From an uncultured Lachnospiraceae bacterium (GTDB lineage: Bacteria > Bacillota > Clostridia > Lachnospirales > Lachnospiraceae), in assembly GCA_947176505.1 (NCBI GenBank), contig CAMWQW010000002.1, positions 203,635-267,634 on the forward strand: a stretch of 64,000 bases of DNA, given 5' to 3'. Under the pieces are notes generated by a model that saw nothing but the letters and a program-made list of their open reading frames with translations, had not been told where the DNA came from and searched no databases. Position numbers and translations under genes: made by a program. Below, piece after piece: positions 53,799 to 62,754 of the stretch. The stretch's first letter is position 1, and each line of letters opens with the position of its first letter.

Positions 53799-55130
53799 TC
53801 AATCCTTAAGTTCCTTGTAAACGCTCCCAAGGAATAACCCTGCCGCCAAAAGCGCCGTGAGTATATCAGATACCGGTTGAGATATAAGCACTCCGGTATA
53901 ACCAAACAATCTTGATACCGTAAAAATCACAATTGCAAAAATAACACCCTGCCTGCTGACAGACAGCAAAAAGGCTCCCCACGCCTTGCCTGCCGCCTGA
54001 AAAATAACAGTTGTTACGAGTACAACAGCCATGAATACCATTCCAATCTGCTGCATACGAAGCATCGGTGTTCCAATGGCTACAATCTGCTCATCCGCAA
54101 TAAACATCCTAAGCAGATACGGTGCCGCAAGAGACATGATTCCCGAAATTGCTAAGGCAATACAACACTCAAAACTATAGCAGAAGCGCAATATTTTTTT
54201 CAGTCTGTCCCGATTACCCGCACCATAATTATATCCGATCAATGGCTGTGCACCGAAAGCAAATCCTATAATGACAAACGCTGCAATCAGATTCGTCTTT
54301 GTCACAATTCCCATCGCTGCCACCCTGTCATTTCCGTAAGGAAGCAGAAACCGATTGAGCATCGTCATTCCTATACTCTGCATCAGATTCGTGATACATG
54401 CCGGTATACCGATTGACAAAATCTGTAACAATTCCGAGAAAACTACCCGAAACTCCCTGACATCAACGGACAGCTTCTTCGTTCTGTGAAGCAGAATCCA
54501 GATATAATATGTATCCGTGCAGACATATCCAAGCACAGTGGCAATTGCCGCACCTGCCGCACCCCAACCGAAGCCGAAGATAAAAATCGGATCCAGAATG
54601 ATATTTACCACCGAACCGATCGCTCCTCCTATCATGGACTGTGTGGCAAATCCTTCCGTACGTAGTTGATTATTGGGTGTGAACGAGACAATAATCAATG
54701 GCGCACCCAGCACGATATATGTATAATAGCTGGAAGCATATGCCATGGTCTCCTGATTCGCTCCCAGCACATGCAAAATCGGCTGTCTGAACAATATCAT
54801 AAGTACAGCCACTATCACTCCGATCATTATAGCTGCATAGAAGCAGAAAACACTGATTTTTCTGCCTTCATCATCTTTTTGCTGCCCGAAAAGTCTGGAA
54901 ATAACGGAAGCTCCTCCCAATCCGAACATATCGCCGAGGGCAACCATCAATATAAACACCGGAGCACCAAGCGCAACTCCTGCGACCAGATTCGTGTTGC
55001 CGGTTCGGGCGATAAACCATGTGTCTACCATATTGTAGACCAAAGATATCATCATGCCGCACACAACGGGCAGTGAAAACTTAAAGTATGCCTTATAAAC
55101 AGGCGCTTTTTCAAACCAATCATTGTTCAT
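53799..55130 (-). CDS. MATE-family efflux protein
   Basis: A 443-residue multidrug/toxic-compound exporter with 12 membrane segments expected. Family features are KFSLPVVCGMMISLVYNMVDTWFIAR, GAPVFILMVALGDMFGLGGASVISRLFGQ, PNNQLRTEGFATQSMIGGAIGSVVNIILDPIFIFGF and FGAQPLIGYNYGAGN. The start at 55130 (MNNDWFEK) is preferred to an upstream ATG because of AAGGAACG. It lies downstream of rseP. Substrate is unknown. Confidence 0.9.
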   Translation of the reverse strand: MNNDWFEKAPVYKAYFKFSLPVVCGMMISLVYNMVDTWFIARTGNTNLVAGVALGAPVFILMVALGDMFGLGGASVISRLFGQQKDDEGRKISVFCFYAAIMIGVIVAVLMILFRQPILHVLGANQETMAYASSYYTYIVLGAPLIIVSFTPNNQLRTEGFATQSMIGGAIGSVVNIILDPIFIFGFGWGAAGAAIATVLGYVCTDTYYIWILLHRTKKLSVDVREFRVVFSELLQILSIGIPACITNLMQSIGMTMLNRFLLPYGNDRVAAMGIVTKTNLIAAFVIIGFAFGAQPLIGYNYGAGNRDRLKKILRFCYSFECCIALAISGIMSLAAPYLLRMFIADEQIVAIGTPMLRMQQIGMVFMAVVLVTTVIFQAAGKAWGAFLLSVSRQGVIFAIVIFTVSRLFGYTGVLISQPVSDILTALLAAGLFLGSVYKELKD

Positions 55131-55181
55131 CTGTCTTTCGTTCCTTTCGCACTCCCCGAATCCCATTACCAATACGTATAC

Positions 55182-56321
55182 TTAGTGCACCAGCTTCATA
55201 ATGTCATTATACATAATAAATACCATCAAAACCATGAATACCACAAGCCCTGCAAAGTGTATCATTCCCTCTTTTTCAGGCGCAATCGGCTTGCCCCGTA
55301 CCACTTCTACAAACATAAACAATAATCTTCCGCCATCCAGCGCCGGAAGAGGCAGTAAATTTAAAATTCCAAGATTAACCGACAAAAGAACAATGATTTC
55401 CAGCATCGTCAAAATTGCGGATGAAGTACCGTAGTTCTCCTGCGCCTGATCATAGCTCTCACCTACAAACTGTGCAATACCGATAGGTCCCGACACTTCG
55501 TCCTTCTTGACCTGACCTCGTATCAGCATCCCAAGACTCTTGTATGTTGTCTTAACGTAATATTCCACCTCATAGAACCCATATTGGAATACCTGCAGCG
55601 GATTACACTTCAGGAACTCTCCGTCTCCCCTAATTCCGATATAATAACGTCCCGCTTCCTCATCATATCTCGGAGACACGTTTACCACTCCTTTGTCTCC
55701 GTTACGCTCATAGTGGATTTCCAGTTCCTCTCCTTTATTGAGTGAGGAGATTACCACCACTTCACGATAAAAATGAATCTTCTCATGATTAATCTGCGTA
55801 ATTACGTCACCCGGCTGCAATCCCGCCTCTGCCGCTGCAGAATCTTCTGAAAGCTGTCCGACTACAGGCAGATCAGCTCCCGAAAAAGCTGTCAGTATAA
55901 CCGCCACCAAAAATGCCAAAATAAAATTGAAAAAAGGTCCTGCAAATACGGCTGCGATACGTCTCCATACGCCTGCCTCGTTAAAAGCAACGCCATAGAC
56001 TTCCGTCTGTATTTCCGGCGCGTCCTTTGGCAGCGGCATCTCCGCTTCTATCGATGCACGACGGCGCATACTCCCCGGTTCTTCATCATCCTGAGCCGTC
56101 ATGCCATCTTCACCGTCAAACATACAAGCGCCGCCTATCGGGAGCAGCTTCAGCGAATATTTGATACCGTTTTTCGTGTAAGAAAACAACGTCGGACCCA
56201 TTCCTACCGAAAATTCCAGAACGCGGATTCCTCCTCGTCTGGCAATAATGAAATGTCCGAACTCATGGGAAATCACCACTATGCCAAATATAATAAGAAA
56301 TAAAATGACCGTTCTAATCAA
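55182..56321 (-). CDS. rseP: Site-2 intramembrane metalloprotease RseP/RasP
   Basis: A 379-residue zinc protease that cuts membrane substrates such as anti-sigma factors and signal-peptide remnants. The HEFGH zinc site is at residues 19-23 in the first membrane segment. A PDZ domain (about 150-240: AEAGLQPGDVITQINHEKIH) and the C-terminal LLPLPALDGGRLLF motif, with the third ligand, follow. The cytoplasmic loop near 70-105 is acidic. It overlaps dxr by four bases (ATGA), a standard Firmicute arrangement. Confidence 0.96.
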   Translation of the reverse strand: MIRTVILFLIIFGIVVISHEFGHFIIARRGGIRVLEFSVGMGPTLFSYTKNGIKYSLKLLPIGGACMFDGEDGMTAQDDEEPGSMRRRASIEAEMPLPKDAPEIQTEVYGVAFNEAGVWRRIAAVFAGPFFNFILAFLVAVILTAFSGADLPVVGQLSEDSAAAEAGLQPGDVITQINHEKIHFYREVVVISSLNKGEELEIHYERNGDKGVVNVSPRYDEEAGRYYIGIRGDGEFLKCNPLQVFQYGFYEVEYYVKTTYKSLGMLIRGQVKKDEVSGPIGIAQFVGESYDQAQENYGTSSAILTMLEIIVLLSVNLGILNLLPLPALDGGRLLFMFVEVVRGKPIAPEKEGMIHFAGLVVFMVLMVFIMYNDIMKLVH

Positions 56322-57472
56322 TGTAATCCTCCAAACTTCTGCTTAATATACTCATAAGTTTCTGCTTCAGCATCCAAAATCTGCTCTACTGTCGGGTTTT
56401 CAATCACATCATGCTTTTCCATCGAACTTTCAATCAGCTCGGGTATCTGTAGGAACGTAATCTCTTTTTTTAAGAATAATGCAACAGCCTTTTCATTCGC
56501 CGCATTAAACACCGTAGGCAAAGAACCTCCCCGTCTCGCCGCCTGATAGGCAAGCGCCAGTCCCCGGAATGTATCAATATCCGGTTCCTCAAATGTAAGC
56601 TGTTTTAACCGGAAGAAATCCACTCTTCCCGTATCCATCGGTCGTCTGTCCGGATAAAAAAGAGCATATTGGATAGGCAGCTTCATATCCGGTACGCCAA
56701 GCTGTGCCATAATACCTCCATCCACATACTCTACCGCCGAATGAATAATACTCTGAGGATGTACTACCACTTGTATCTGATCAAGTTCCACGTCAAACAG
56801 CCACTTTGCTTCCATCACTTCCAGCCCTTTATTGACAAGTGACGCCGAATCTATCGTGACTTTCTTACCCATCGACCAATTCGGATGCTTCAAGGCATCT
56901 TCCACCGTCATAGACACAAGTTCTTCCCTCTTTTTGCCCCGGAAAGGTCCTCCCGATGCAGTCAGCAGAATCCGGCTGACGCGTTCCCTGTTCTCGCCGT
57001 GCATCGATTGAAAGATTGCGCTGTGCTCACTGTCCACCGGAAGAATGGAGACACCTTTTTCTGCTGCCAATGGCATAATGATATGTCCTGCCGTCACAAG
57101 TGTCTCCTTGTTGGCAAGCGCTATGTTTTTACCTTGTTCTATCGCTGCAATCGTAGGTCTAATACCAATCATTCCCACAATTGCCGTCACTAATACTTCC
57201 GCCGCCTCATGCACCGCTACTTCCAGCAGTCCTTCCATACCATACATTATCTTTACAGGCAGATCACCAAGCCGCGTTCTCAAATCCCGTGCCGCTTCTT
57301 CTGTCCACATTGCAGCAAGTGCGGGGCGAAACTCTCTCACCTGTTTCTCCATCAATTCTACATTTGCTCCGGCAGCCATTGCTGTCACCTGCAAATCCGG
57401 TTCTTTTCTCACTATCTCCAGAGTCTGTGTCCCGATAGAACCTGTGGACCCCAATATCGCAATCTTTTTCAT
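56318..57472 (-). CDS. dxr: 1-deoxy-D-xylulose-5-phosphate reductoisomerase
   Basis: The second enzyme of the MEP pathway. It has 384 residues. The NADPH-binding IAILGSTGSIGTQTLEIV, the catalytic ALANKETLVTAGHIIM, VDSEHSAIFQ, TASGGPF, HPNWSMGKKVTIDSASLVNKGLEVMEA and the C-terminal FNAANEKAVALFL are all intact. It lies between cdsA and rseP. Confidence 0.97.
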   Translation of the reverse strand: MKKIAILGSTGSIGTQTLEIVRKEPDLQVTAMAAGANVELMEKQVREFRPALAAMWTEEAARDLRTRLGDLPVKIMYGMEGLLEVAVHEAAEVLVTAIVGMIGIRPTIAAIEQGKNIALANKETLVTAGHIIMPLAAEKGVSILPVDSEHSAIFQSMHGENRERVSRILLTASGGPFRGKKREELVSMTVEDALKHPNWSMGKKVTIDSASLVNKGLEVMEAKWLFDVELDQIQVVVHPQSIIHSAVEYVDGGIMAQLGVPDMKLPIQYALFYPDRRPMDTGRVDFFRLKQLTFEEPDIDTFRGLALAYQAARRGGSLPTVFNAANEKAVALFLKKEITFLQIPELIESSMEKHDVIENPTVEQILDAEAETYEYIKQKFGGLH

Positions 57473-57542
57473 ATGTCATCCTCCATGCCAAAGCAGTTTA
57501 CTGCGCCCAAAAACTCCCCGGCTCCGGTTTAAATCATCCTCT

Positions 57543-58421
57543 TTATAAAGCTGCTTTTCCTATGCTGACAATCACGATTAATCCGATAAAGATAAGAGGC
57601 GCGGCAATAATCACGCTGTCAAACCTGTCCATAATACCGCCATGTCCCGGAATCAGCTTACCGTAATCTTTGATATCGTGATCCCTCTTAATCGCCGATG
57701 CTGCCAAATCACCTACCATAGATACCAGCGCGCCCACGGCACCCAATACTGCCGCTAATATGAGCGGGATTGTCGCATCCGTATATTGATTGACGGCAAA
57801 ATGTGTATAAAGCACAAACAAAAGCGCGGCGCCTGCCACACCACCGACGGCTCCTTCAACAGATTTCTTCGGACTTAATTTAGGTGTCATCTTATGCTTA
57901 CCGAACAGTACTCCCACCGCATAGGCACATGTATCGCTGCCCCATGAGCAAAGAAATACAAGCCACACCAAATAATTACCGTAAATAAACCCTTCCCTGA
58001 TCAGGTAAATAAATGAGAGCATCACCGGTGCGTACAGCCACGAGAACATTGCTGCCATAATCTGAGGCGCTTTATAAGCCGGAAAAGTAAACACATAAAT
58101 GAACAGATAAAGAATCAGGCTGATTACAATCATAATCATAATTGCAGGATACACCCGGGTCAATCCGCTGCCGTCTTTGCTCCCCTGATTAAGAGTTACT
58201 ATAAGCAGGACATAATAAACTACTGTCATTATCATACCTGCAATTTCCGGTGCATTACACTTTTTATTCTCTGTATGTACATTACACGCCTTCGTCAACT
58301 CTTTGTAGGCAATGATGGATATCAGACATAATATTGCCGCCAGCACACCGTTTCCCGCTAAGATTGTTACCAGCGCAATAATCACCAACGAAATACCGCT
58401 TATCAATCTCGTAAAAAACAT
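57543..58421 (-). CDS. cdsA: Phosphatidate cytidylyltransferase
   Basis: Makes CDP-diacylglycerol, the branch point of phospholipid synthesis. It has 292 residues and about eight membrane segments. The C-terminal signature SMVGDLAASAIKRDHDIKDYGKLIPGHGGIMDRFDS is present, and LSPKKSVEGAVGG precedes it. Its start lies 15 bases after uppS. Confidence 0.95.
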   Translation of the reverse strand: MFFTRLISGISLVIIALVTILAGNGVLAAILCLISIIAYKELTKACNVHTENKKCNAPEIAGMIMTVVYYVLLIVTLNQGSKDGSGLTRVYPAIMIMIVISLILYLFIYVFTFPAYKAPQIMAAMFSWLYAPVMLSFIYLIREGFIYGNYLVWLVFLCSWGSDTCAYAVGVLFGKHKMTPKLSPKKSVEGAVGGVAGAALLFVLYTHFAVNQYTDATIPLILAAVLGAVGALVSMVGDLAASAIKRDHDIKDYGKLIPGHGGIMDRFDSVIIAAPLIFIGLIVIVSIGKAAL

Positions 58422-58436
58422 CGCCCGAACCCCTTC

Positions 58437-59156
58437 CTACTCTTCCTTGACCAGACCGTATCGTCTGTCTCTCTTATTATATGCCTCTATTGCCTTCTCT
58501 AATTCTTCTTTGGAAAAATCCGGCCATGCTACCGGCGTAAAATATAGTTCCGTGTATGCAAGTTGCCATAACAAGAAATTAGAGATACGTTGTTCATTGC
58601 AGGTGCGAATCAGAAGATCCGGCTCCGGCAAATCATGCGTATCCAATGCAGCGCTGATTCTCTCTTCCGTAATGTCCTCTTTTGTCAGTCCGCCCTCGGT
58701 AATCTCATCCGCCAGCCGTCGCACCGCACGGACAATCTCATCCCTTCCGCCATAATTGATGGCTATCTGGAAATGCAGTCCGGTATTATCCTTAGTCGCC
58801 TCTTCCAACTGTCCCATGCGCTTCCTGATATCCTCATCCAGCCTCGTCTTATCCCCGATAATACGCACGCACATGTTATTCTTCGCCGCTGTCTTAAGAC
58901 ATGTCTTCATATAGTTGCGCAACAGCCCCATTAGAGCATTCACCTCATCCTCCGGTCTGTTCCAGTTCTCCGTGCTGAACGCATATACTGTCAAATATTG
59001 GATCCCCATGCGATAAGCTTCCTCACAGATTACTTCCACTGTTTTGGCACCCTGCACATGCCCATAATTACGCGGCATTCCCTTACTCTTAGCCCATCTG
59101 CCATTACCGTCCAAGATGATTGCGACATGATTCGGAACCTTCATTCCCTCTTCCAT
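58437..59156 (-). CDS. uppS: Undecaprenyl diphosphate synthase (isoprenyl transferase)
   Basis: Builds the C55 lipid carrier for cell-wall synthesis. It has 239 residues. HVAIILDGNGRWAKSKGMPRNYGHVQGAK contains the catalytic aspartate; AFSTENWNRP and LLIRTCNEQRISNFLLWQLAYTELYF the substrate-binding region. The last motif has C-N where S-G or G-G is most common. The start at 59156 is chosen over an upstream ATG to keep the usual N terminus; a third ATG four residues in is also possible. Confidence 0.95.
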   Translation of the reverse strand: MEEGMKVPNHVAIILDGNGRWAKSKGMPRNYGHVQGAKTVEVICEEAYRMGIQYLTVYAFSTENWNRPEDEVNALMGLLRNYMKTCLKTAAKNNMCVRIIGDKTRLDEDIRKRMGQLEEATKDNTGLHFQIAINYGGRDEIVRAVRRLADEITEGGLTKEDITEERISAALDTHDLPEPDLLIRTCNEQRISNFLLWQLAYTELYFTPVAWPDFSKEELEKAIEAYNKRDRRYGLVKEE

Positions 59157-59215
59157 ATCAATACCTTGCCTTTCTCTGAATCTATTAGAAATAATTCCCA
59201 CAAGCAATGAAATTT

Positions 59216-59221
59216 ATTATA
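59216..59221 (-). promoter_or_regulatory. -10 element of the uppS-cdsA-dxr-rseP unit
   Basis: TATAAT on the minus strand directly after the frr terminator, about 60 bases before uppS. The -35 would fall in the terminator stem and is poor. Confidence 0.4.
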
Positions 59222-59225
59222 CTTG

Positions 59226-59268
59226 GAAAAAGGGACGACAGAATATATGGATATATTCTGCAATCCCT
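59226..59268 (-). terminator. Terminator of frr
   Basis: On the minus strand AGGGA and CAGAATATAT pair with ATATATTCTG and TCCCT, separated by a short internal loop, and TTTTT follows. It separates pyrH-frr from uppS. Confidence 0.85.
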
Positions 59269-59298
59269 CTCATTACCTGATTTACAATGAAGTCCTCA

Positions 59299-59850
59299 CT
59301 ATACTGTGAGAATCTCTTTGGATTTCTCTTCCACCAGCTTATCAAGTTCCTTGATAAATTTGTCCGTCAATTTCTGCAACGCATCTTCCAGCTCTTTGAT
59401 TTCGTCCTCAGAAACATCTGTCTTTGCTAATTTCTTCAAAGCGTCATTGCCGTCACGTCTGGCATTACGGATTGCAACCTTGCTCTCCTCACCACGTTTC
59501 TTAACATCTTTTACCAAGTCTTTACGTCTCTCTTCCGTCAGTTCCGGAAATACGAGACGAATCAGCGAACCGTCATTGGACGGTGTAATGCCTACATCAG
59601 ACATCATGATAGCTTTCTCAATCTCTTTAATCAGCGTCTTCTCCCACGGAGCAATCTGAATAATTCTAGGCTCCGGAACGGTAATATTTCCCACCTGCTG
59701 TATCGGAGTCGGCGTGCCGTAATAATCCACTCTTATTTTGTCTAAAACGTGCGGGTTGGCACGACCTGCACGAATCGCTGCGAGATCGCTCTCAAGATAA
59801 TCGTAAGCCTTCTGCATTTTATCTTCATAAGGTTTTAGTCTTGCATCCAT
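59299..59850 (-). CDS. frr: Ribosome recycling factor
   Basis: Splits post-termination ribosomes together with EF-G. It has 183 residues, the usual length. MQKAYDYLESDLAAIRAGRANPHVLDKIRVDYYGTPTPIQQVGNITVPEPR is diagnostic, and RKDLVKDVKKRGEESKVAIRNARRD the second helix. It follows pyrH by 26 bases. Confidence 0.98.
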   Translation of the reverse strand: MDARLKPYEDKMQKAYDYLESDLAAIRAGRANPHVLDKIRVDYYGTPTPIQQVGNITVPEPRIIQIAPWEKTLIKEIEKAIMMSDVGITPSNDGSLIRLVFPELTEERRKDLVKDVKKRGEESKVAIRNARRDGNDALKKLAKTDVSEDEIKELEDALQKLTDKFIKELDKLVEEKSKEILTV

Positions 59851-59876
59851 ACTGTAATCCTCCAGCTTATATTCAC

Positions 59877-60572
59877 TTATACGGTCACTTTAGTGCCGTT
59901 AAATTCACCTTTTACAGTGTTCACGATACTGTTCTCTTCATTTAAGGCAAATACCCACATCGGCATTTTGTTATCCCTCGCCAGAATAGATGCTGTCATG
60001 TCCACTACCTGTAAATTCTTCTCAATCACTTCATCGATAGAGACTTGATCATACTTCTTGGCATCCGGATTGCACCTCGGATCACCATCATAGACACCAT
60101 CGACTGCCTTTGCCAGCAAAATAACATCGGCGTTTACTTCAATCGCCCTGAGTACCACGCCCGTATCTGTTGAAAAATAGGGATGTCCGGTTCCGCCTGC
60201 GAAAAAAACGACCATATTTTTGCCAAAGTATTTATTCGCTCTGTCCTTAGAAAACAGCTTTGTAAACGAACCGCATTCAAAGGGTGTTAAGATACTCGTC
60301 ATCATGCCTGTAGAACGGAATATCTCAGATACATAGATGCAATTCATGATAGTAGCCAGCATTCCAATCTGATCGGCTTTGGTACGGTCAATATTCTCAC
60401 TGGAACGCCCGCGCCAGAAATTGCCGCCGCCAATTACAATGCCTACCTGAATTCCATCATCAACCAGCTCCTTGACTTGCAAAGCTACGCCACGCACAGT
60501 CTCCTCGTCAAAACCTGTCTTTTTATCACCCGCTAAAGCTTCCCCGCTTAATTTCAACAGTATACGATGCAT
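59877..60572 (-). CDS. pyrH: UMP kinase
   Basis: Phosphorylates UMP to UDP. It has 231 residues. MHRILLKLSGEALAGDKKTGFD, VGIVIGGGNFWRGRS, FFAGGTGHPYFSTDTGVVLRAIEVNAD and YDGDP are the amino-acid-kinase motifs of the UMP kinase family. It precedes frr as usual, but the common upstream pair rpsB-tsf is replaced by a bactofilin gene. Confidence 0.97.
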   Translation of the reverse strand: MHRILLKLSGEALAGDKKTGFDEETVRGVALQVKELVDDGIQVGIVIGGGNFWRGRSSENIDRTKADQIGMLATIMNCIYVSEIFRSTGMMTSILTPFECGSFTKLFSKDRANKYFGKNMVVFFAGGTGHPYFSTDTGVVLRAIEVNADVILLAKAVDGVYDGDPRCNPDAKKYDQVSIDEVIEKNLQVVDMTASILARDNKMPMWVFALNEENSIVNTVKGEFNGTKVTV

Positions 60573-60611
60573 AATTTTATTCTCCCGTCCTGTTACTGGA
60601 ACTGATACGCT

Positions 60612-61682
60612 TTATTTTTTCTTCTTAAATTCCTCGAAGAAGGATGTCGGATTCACATCTGCATAGCACTGTGAACACAATCCTTCGATTACCGCACCAT
60701 TGTTGATCTGCACGGATTTGGATTTGATATTGCCCATAACAATCGCCGTCGTATCCAGAATAACCGGACCCTTAACATCTATATCGCCCTTAACTGCACC
60801 GGCAACCACCGCGCTTGCAGCAGTAATATTGCCAATCACTACGGAACTCTGTCCAATCTTAACGCTGCCCTCGCTGTTAACCTCTCCTGTAATCTTAGCT
60901 CCTTCCGCATAAATCTCTGCCGCTTTGGAATCGCCTTGAATCGTACCGGTGATATTCAGCTTACCGTAAATATCCAAGTTACCATTAACGGTACCAATCA
61001 GCTCCATAGAGCCCTCGGATACAATATCACCTGTTATAGTCATTCCTTCGGTTACTACCGCTGTCTCATCCACAGCCACACGATTAACCGGTGTCTGTAC
61101 TTGTGTTTGTTCCTGTGTTTGTGTCTGCTCGTCCATTTTTCCCTCTTCCTCTCCACTTAATCCGGATATTGTTTGTTCTTCTTCTGTCTCTTCCACCGGC
61201 TCCGGTTCCGGCTCTTCTATCGCCTCGGCTTGCGGCTCCTCTACAGGTACTTGAACTTCCTCCTCAACTAAGGGCTCCGGTTCAACTGCTTCCTCTTGTA
61301 CAAGCTCCGGTTCTTCATTGACCTCCGGTTCCGGTTCACTTGCCGGCTCCGGCTCAATTATCGCCTCTGCCGCTTCTATCGGCTCGTTCAATAATTCTTC
61401 TTCCACGAATCCCGCCGTATCGTCAGAAGAAAGCACTTCCTCTTCCAACGCCTCGTCAAGCGTATTCATCTCTTCTAATTTATCCAACATGCTGCTTAAA
61501 TTCACGTCATCCACAGTTTCCGTCGATTCATCCGCCGACGGTATCTCGCTTATAAGCTGCTCATCGGATAGCATATCATCGGTCTCTGTGTTTCCAGCCA
61601 TTGCGGCTTCTAATGCCTCTTCCGGCATCAATTCATTCACAGCCTGTGATAAGTCTTCCTTCAAATCTGAGAAAAAACCCAT
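60612..61682 (-). CDS. Bactofilin with long acidic N-terminal region
   Basis: A polymer-forming cytoskeletal protein of 356 residues. The first 15 residues (MGFFSDLKEDLSQAV) could form an amphipathic, membrane-targeting helix. Residues about 30-200 are very acidic, with E-P repeats (EPEPASEPEPEVNEEPELVQEE). The bactofilin beta-helix domain lies at about 205-330 (TEGMTITGDIVSEGSMELIGTVNGNLDIYGKLNITGTIQGD...). The tail has CSQC and KKKK. The start at 61682 has GGAGGATGTGAG before it. It precedes pyrH by 39 bases and follows a polysaccharide deacetylase gene by 18. Shape or cell-wall scaffolding is likely from family knowledge. Confidence 0.9.
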   Translation of the reverse strand: MGFFSDLKEDLSQAVNELMPEEALEAAMAGNTETDDMLSDEQLISEIPSADESTETVDDVNLSSMLDKLEEMNTLDEALEEEVLSSDDTAGFVEEELLNEPIEAAEAIIEPEPASEPEPEVNEEPELVQEEAVEPEPLVEEEVQVPVEEPQAEAIEEPEPEPVEETEEEQTISGLSGEEEGKMDEQTQTQEQTQVQTPVNRVAVDETAVVTEGMTITGDIVSEGSMELIGTVNGNLDIYGKLNITGTIQGDSKAAEIYAEGAKITGEVNSEGSVKIGQSSVVIGNITAASAVVAGAVKGDIDVKGPVILDTTAIVMGNIKSKSVQINNGAVIEGLCSQCYADVNPTSFFEEFKKKK

Positions 61683-61700
61683 TCTCACATCCTCCATTCT

Positions 61701-62657
61701 TTAGTCATTGCTTATATGATGAATCCGTTCCGTATCGTCCGTGATCGGAAGGATCTTCGTATCTTCCATTGCCTGAATCGTCTCAATCAGTCCGGGCAGC
61801 GCCTCCACCGTAGAATTCTTGTTAGACGCATCATGCATTAGTATAATCGCCTCATCATAATCCCTCAGCTTGACCGTACAATTCCTGATAATATCCGCCG
61901 GTCCGATATAGGAACTGGCAGCATCGCCTGATGAAATGTTCCAGTCAAAATACGACATATCCTGATCATCCAGATAGTCAATCAATTCATGCATATCGAC
62001 CCTGCTCACCGTATTGCTGCTCCCACCGGGAAATCTGCAATACCTGCACCATACGCCTGTCGTATCATACAAAAATTCCTGCAATTTGCTTAGGTCGGCA
62101 CTGAAACTTTCCACCGATTGATATATCTCATTATACTTATGGCTGTATGAATGCATCGCTAATGTATGTCCTTCATCTACAATCCGTTTGTATAACGCTT
62201 GATATTCTTCCTCTTCTTTCCCGACAACAAAAAAAGTTGCCTTCACATCATATTCTGCCAAAATATCTAAAATACGGTTTGTATTGCTGCTTGGTCCGTC
62301 ATCAAAAGTCAGATATACCTTGCGAACATCCGCCTCTTCCTCCGATGCATCATTCTCGTCAATCCCTGTCTGAGTAAATTCTTCGACCTCAGATACTGTA
62401 TATAATGCCGGTTCGTTCTCGGCTTCATTTGTATCATCCGCTAAATCCGTCTGATTTATAACGGTTGTTGCTTCTATTGCAGCACGCATATCGCGCAGTT
62501 CTTTCTTGACCATATGCAGCCTGATTCCCAGAAATATACACAATCCCAAGAGAATCATTATCGAGAAAAGAGGAACGATAAAAATTAAGAGCTTGATTCG
62601 ACGGATACGTGCGCGTCTCGCCTGTCGAGCTTCCTGTTCGGCATCTGTCTCTGCCAT
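61701..62657 (-). CDS. Membrane-anchored polysaccharide deacetylase
   Basis: A carbohydrate-esterase-4 (NodB-like) enzyme of about 318 residues. An N-terminal charged segment and membrane helix (about 24-46) anchor it outside the cell; a 60-residue spacer follows. Catalytic motifs are VYLTFDDGPSSNT, LAMHSYSHKYNEI, RYCRFPGGSSNTVS, FDWNISSGDA and ILMHDAS. It should deacetylate peptidoglycan or another surface glycan. The start at 62657 fits AGGAG better than the ATG two codons upstream. It lies in front of the bactofilin gene. Confidence 0.93.
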   Translation of the reverse strand: MAETDAEQEARQARRARIRRIKLLIFIVPLFSIMILLGLCIFLGIRLHMVKKELRDMRAAIEATTVINQTDLADDTNEAENEPALYTVSEVEEFTQTGIDENDASEEEADVRKVYLTFDDGPSSNTNRILDILAEYDVKATFFVVGKEEEEYQALYKRIVDEGHTLAMHSYSHKYNEIYQSVESFSADLSKLQEFLYDTTGVWCRYCRFPGGSSNTVSRVDMHELIDYLDDQDMSYFDWNISSGDAASSYIGPADIIRNCTVKLRDYDEAIILMHDASNKNSTVEALPGLIETIQAMEDTKILPITDDTERIHHISND

Positions 62658-62754
62658 CTTCATCCGCTCCTTATTCCATATTCTCTTATACTATATCACA
62701 TATGATGAATTACGAAAAGAAATTTTTGCGAAAAATAAACAAGAAAATTTATCC

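Noticed and set aside
58437-59156. C-N in place of S-G in the UppS RTSGE-type motif as a sign of altered function
   Set aside because: The arginines and serine that bind substrate are kept, and variation at these positions occurs in the family.
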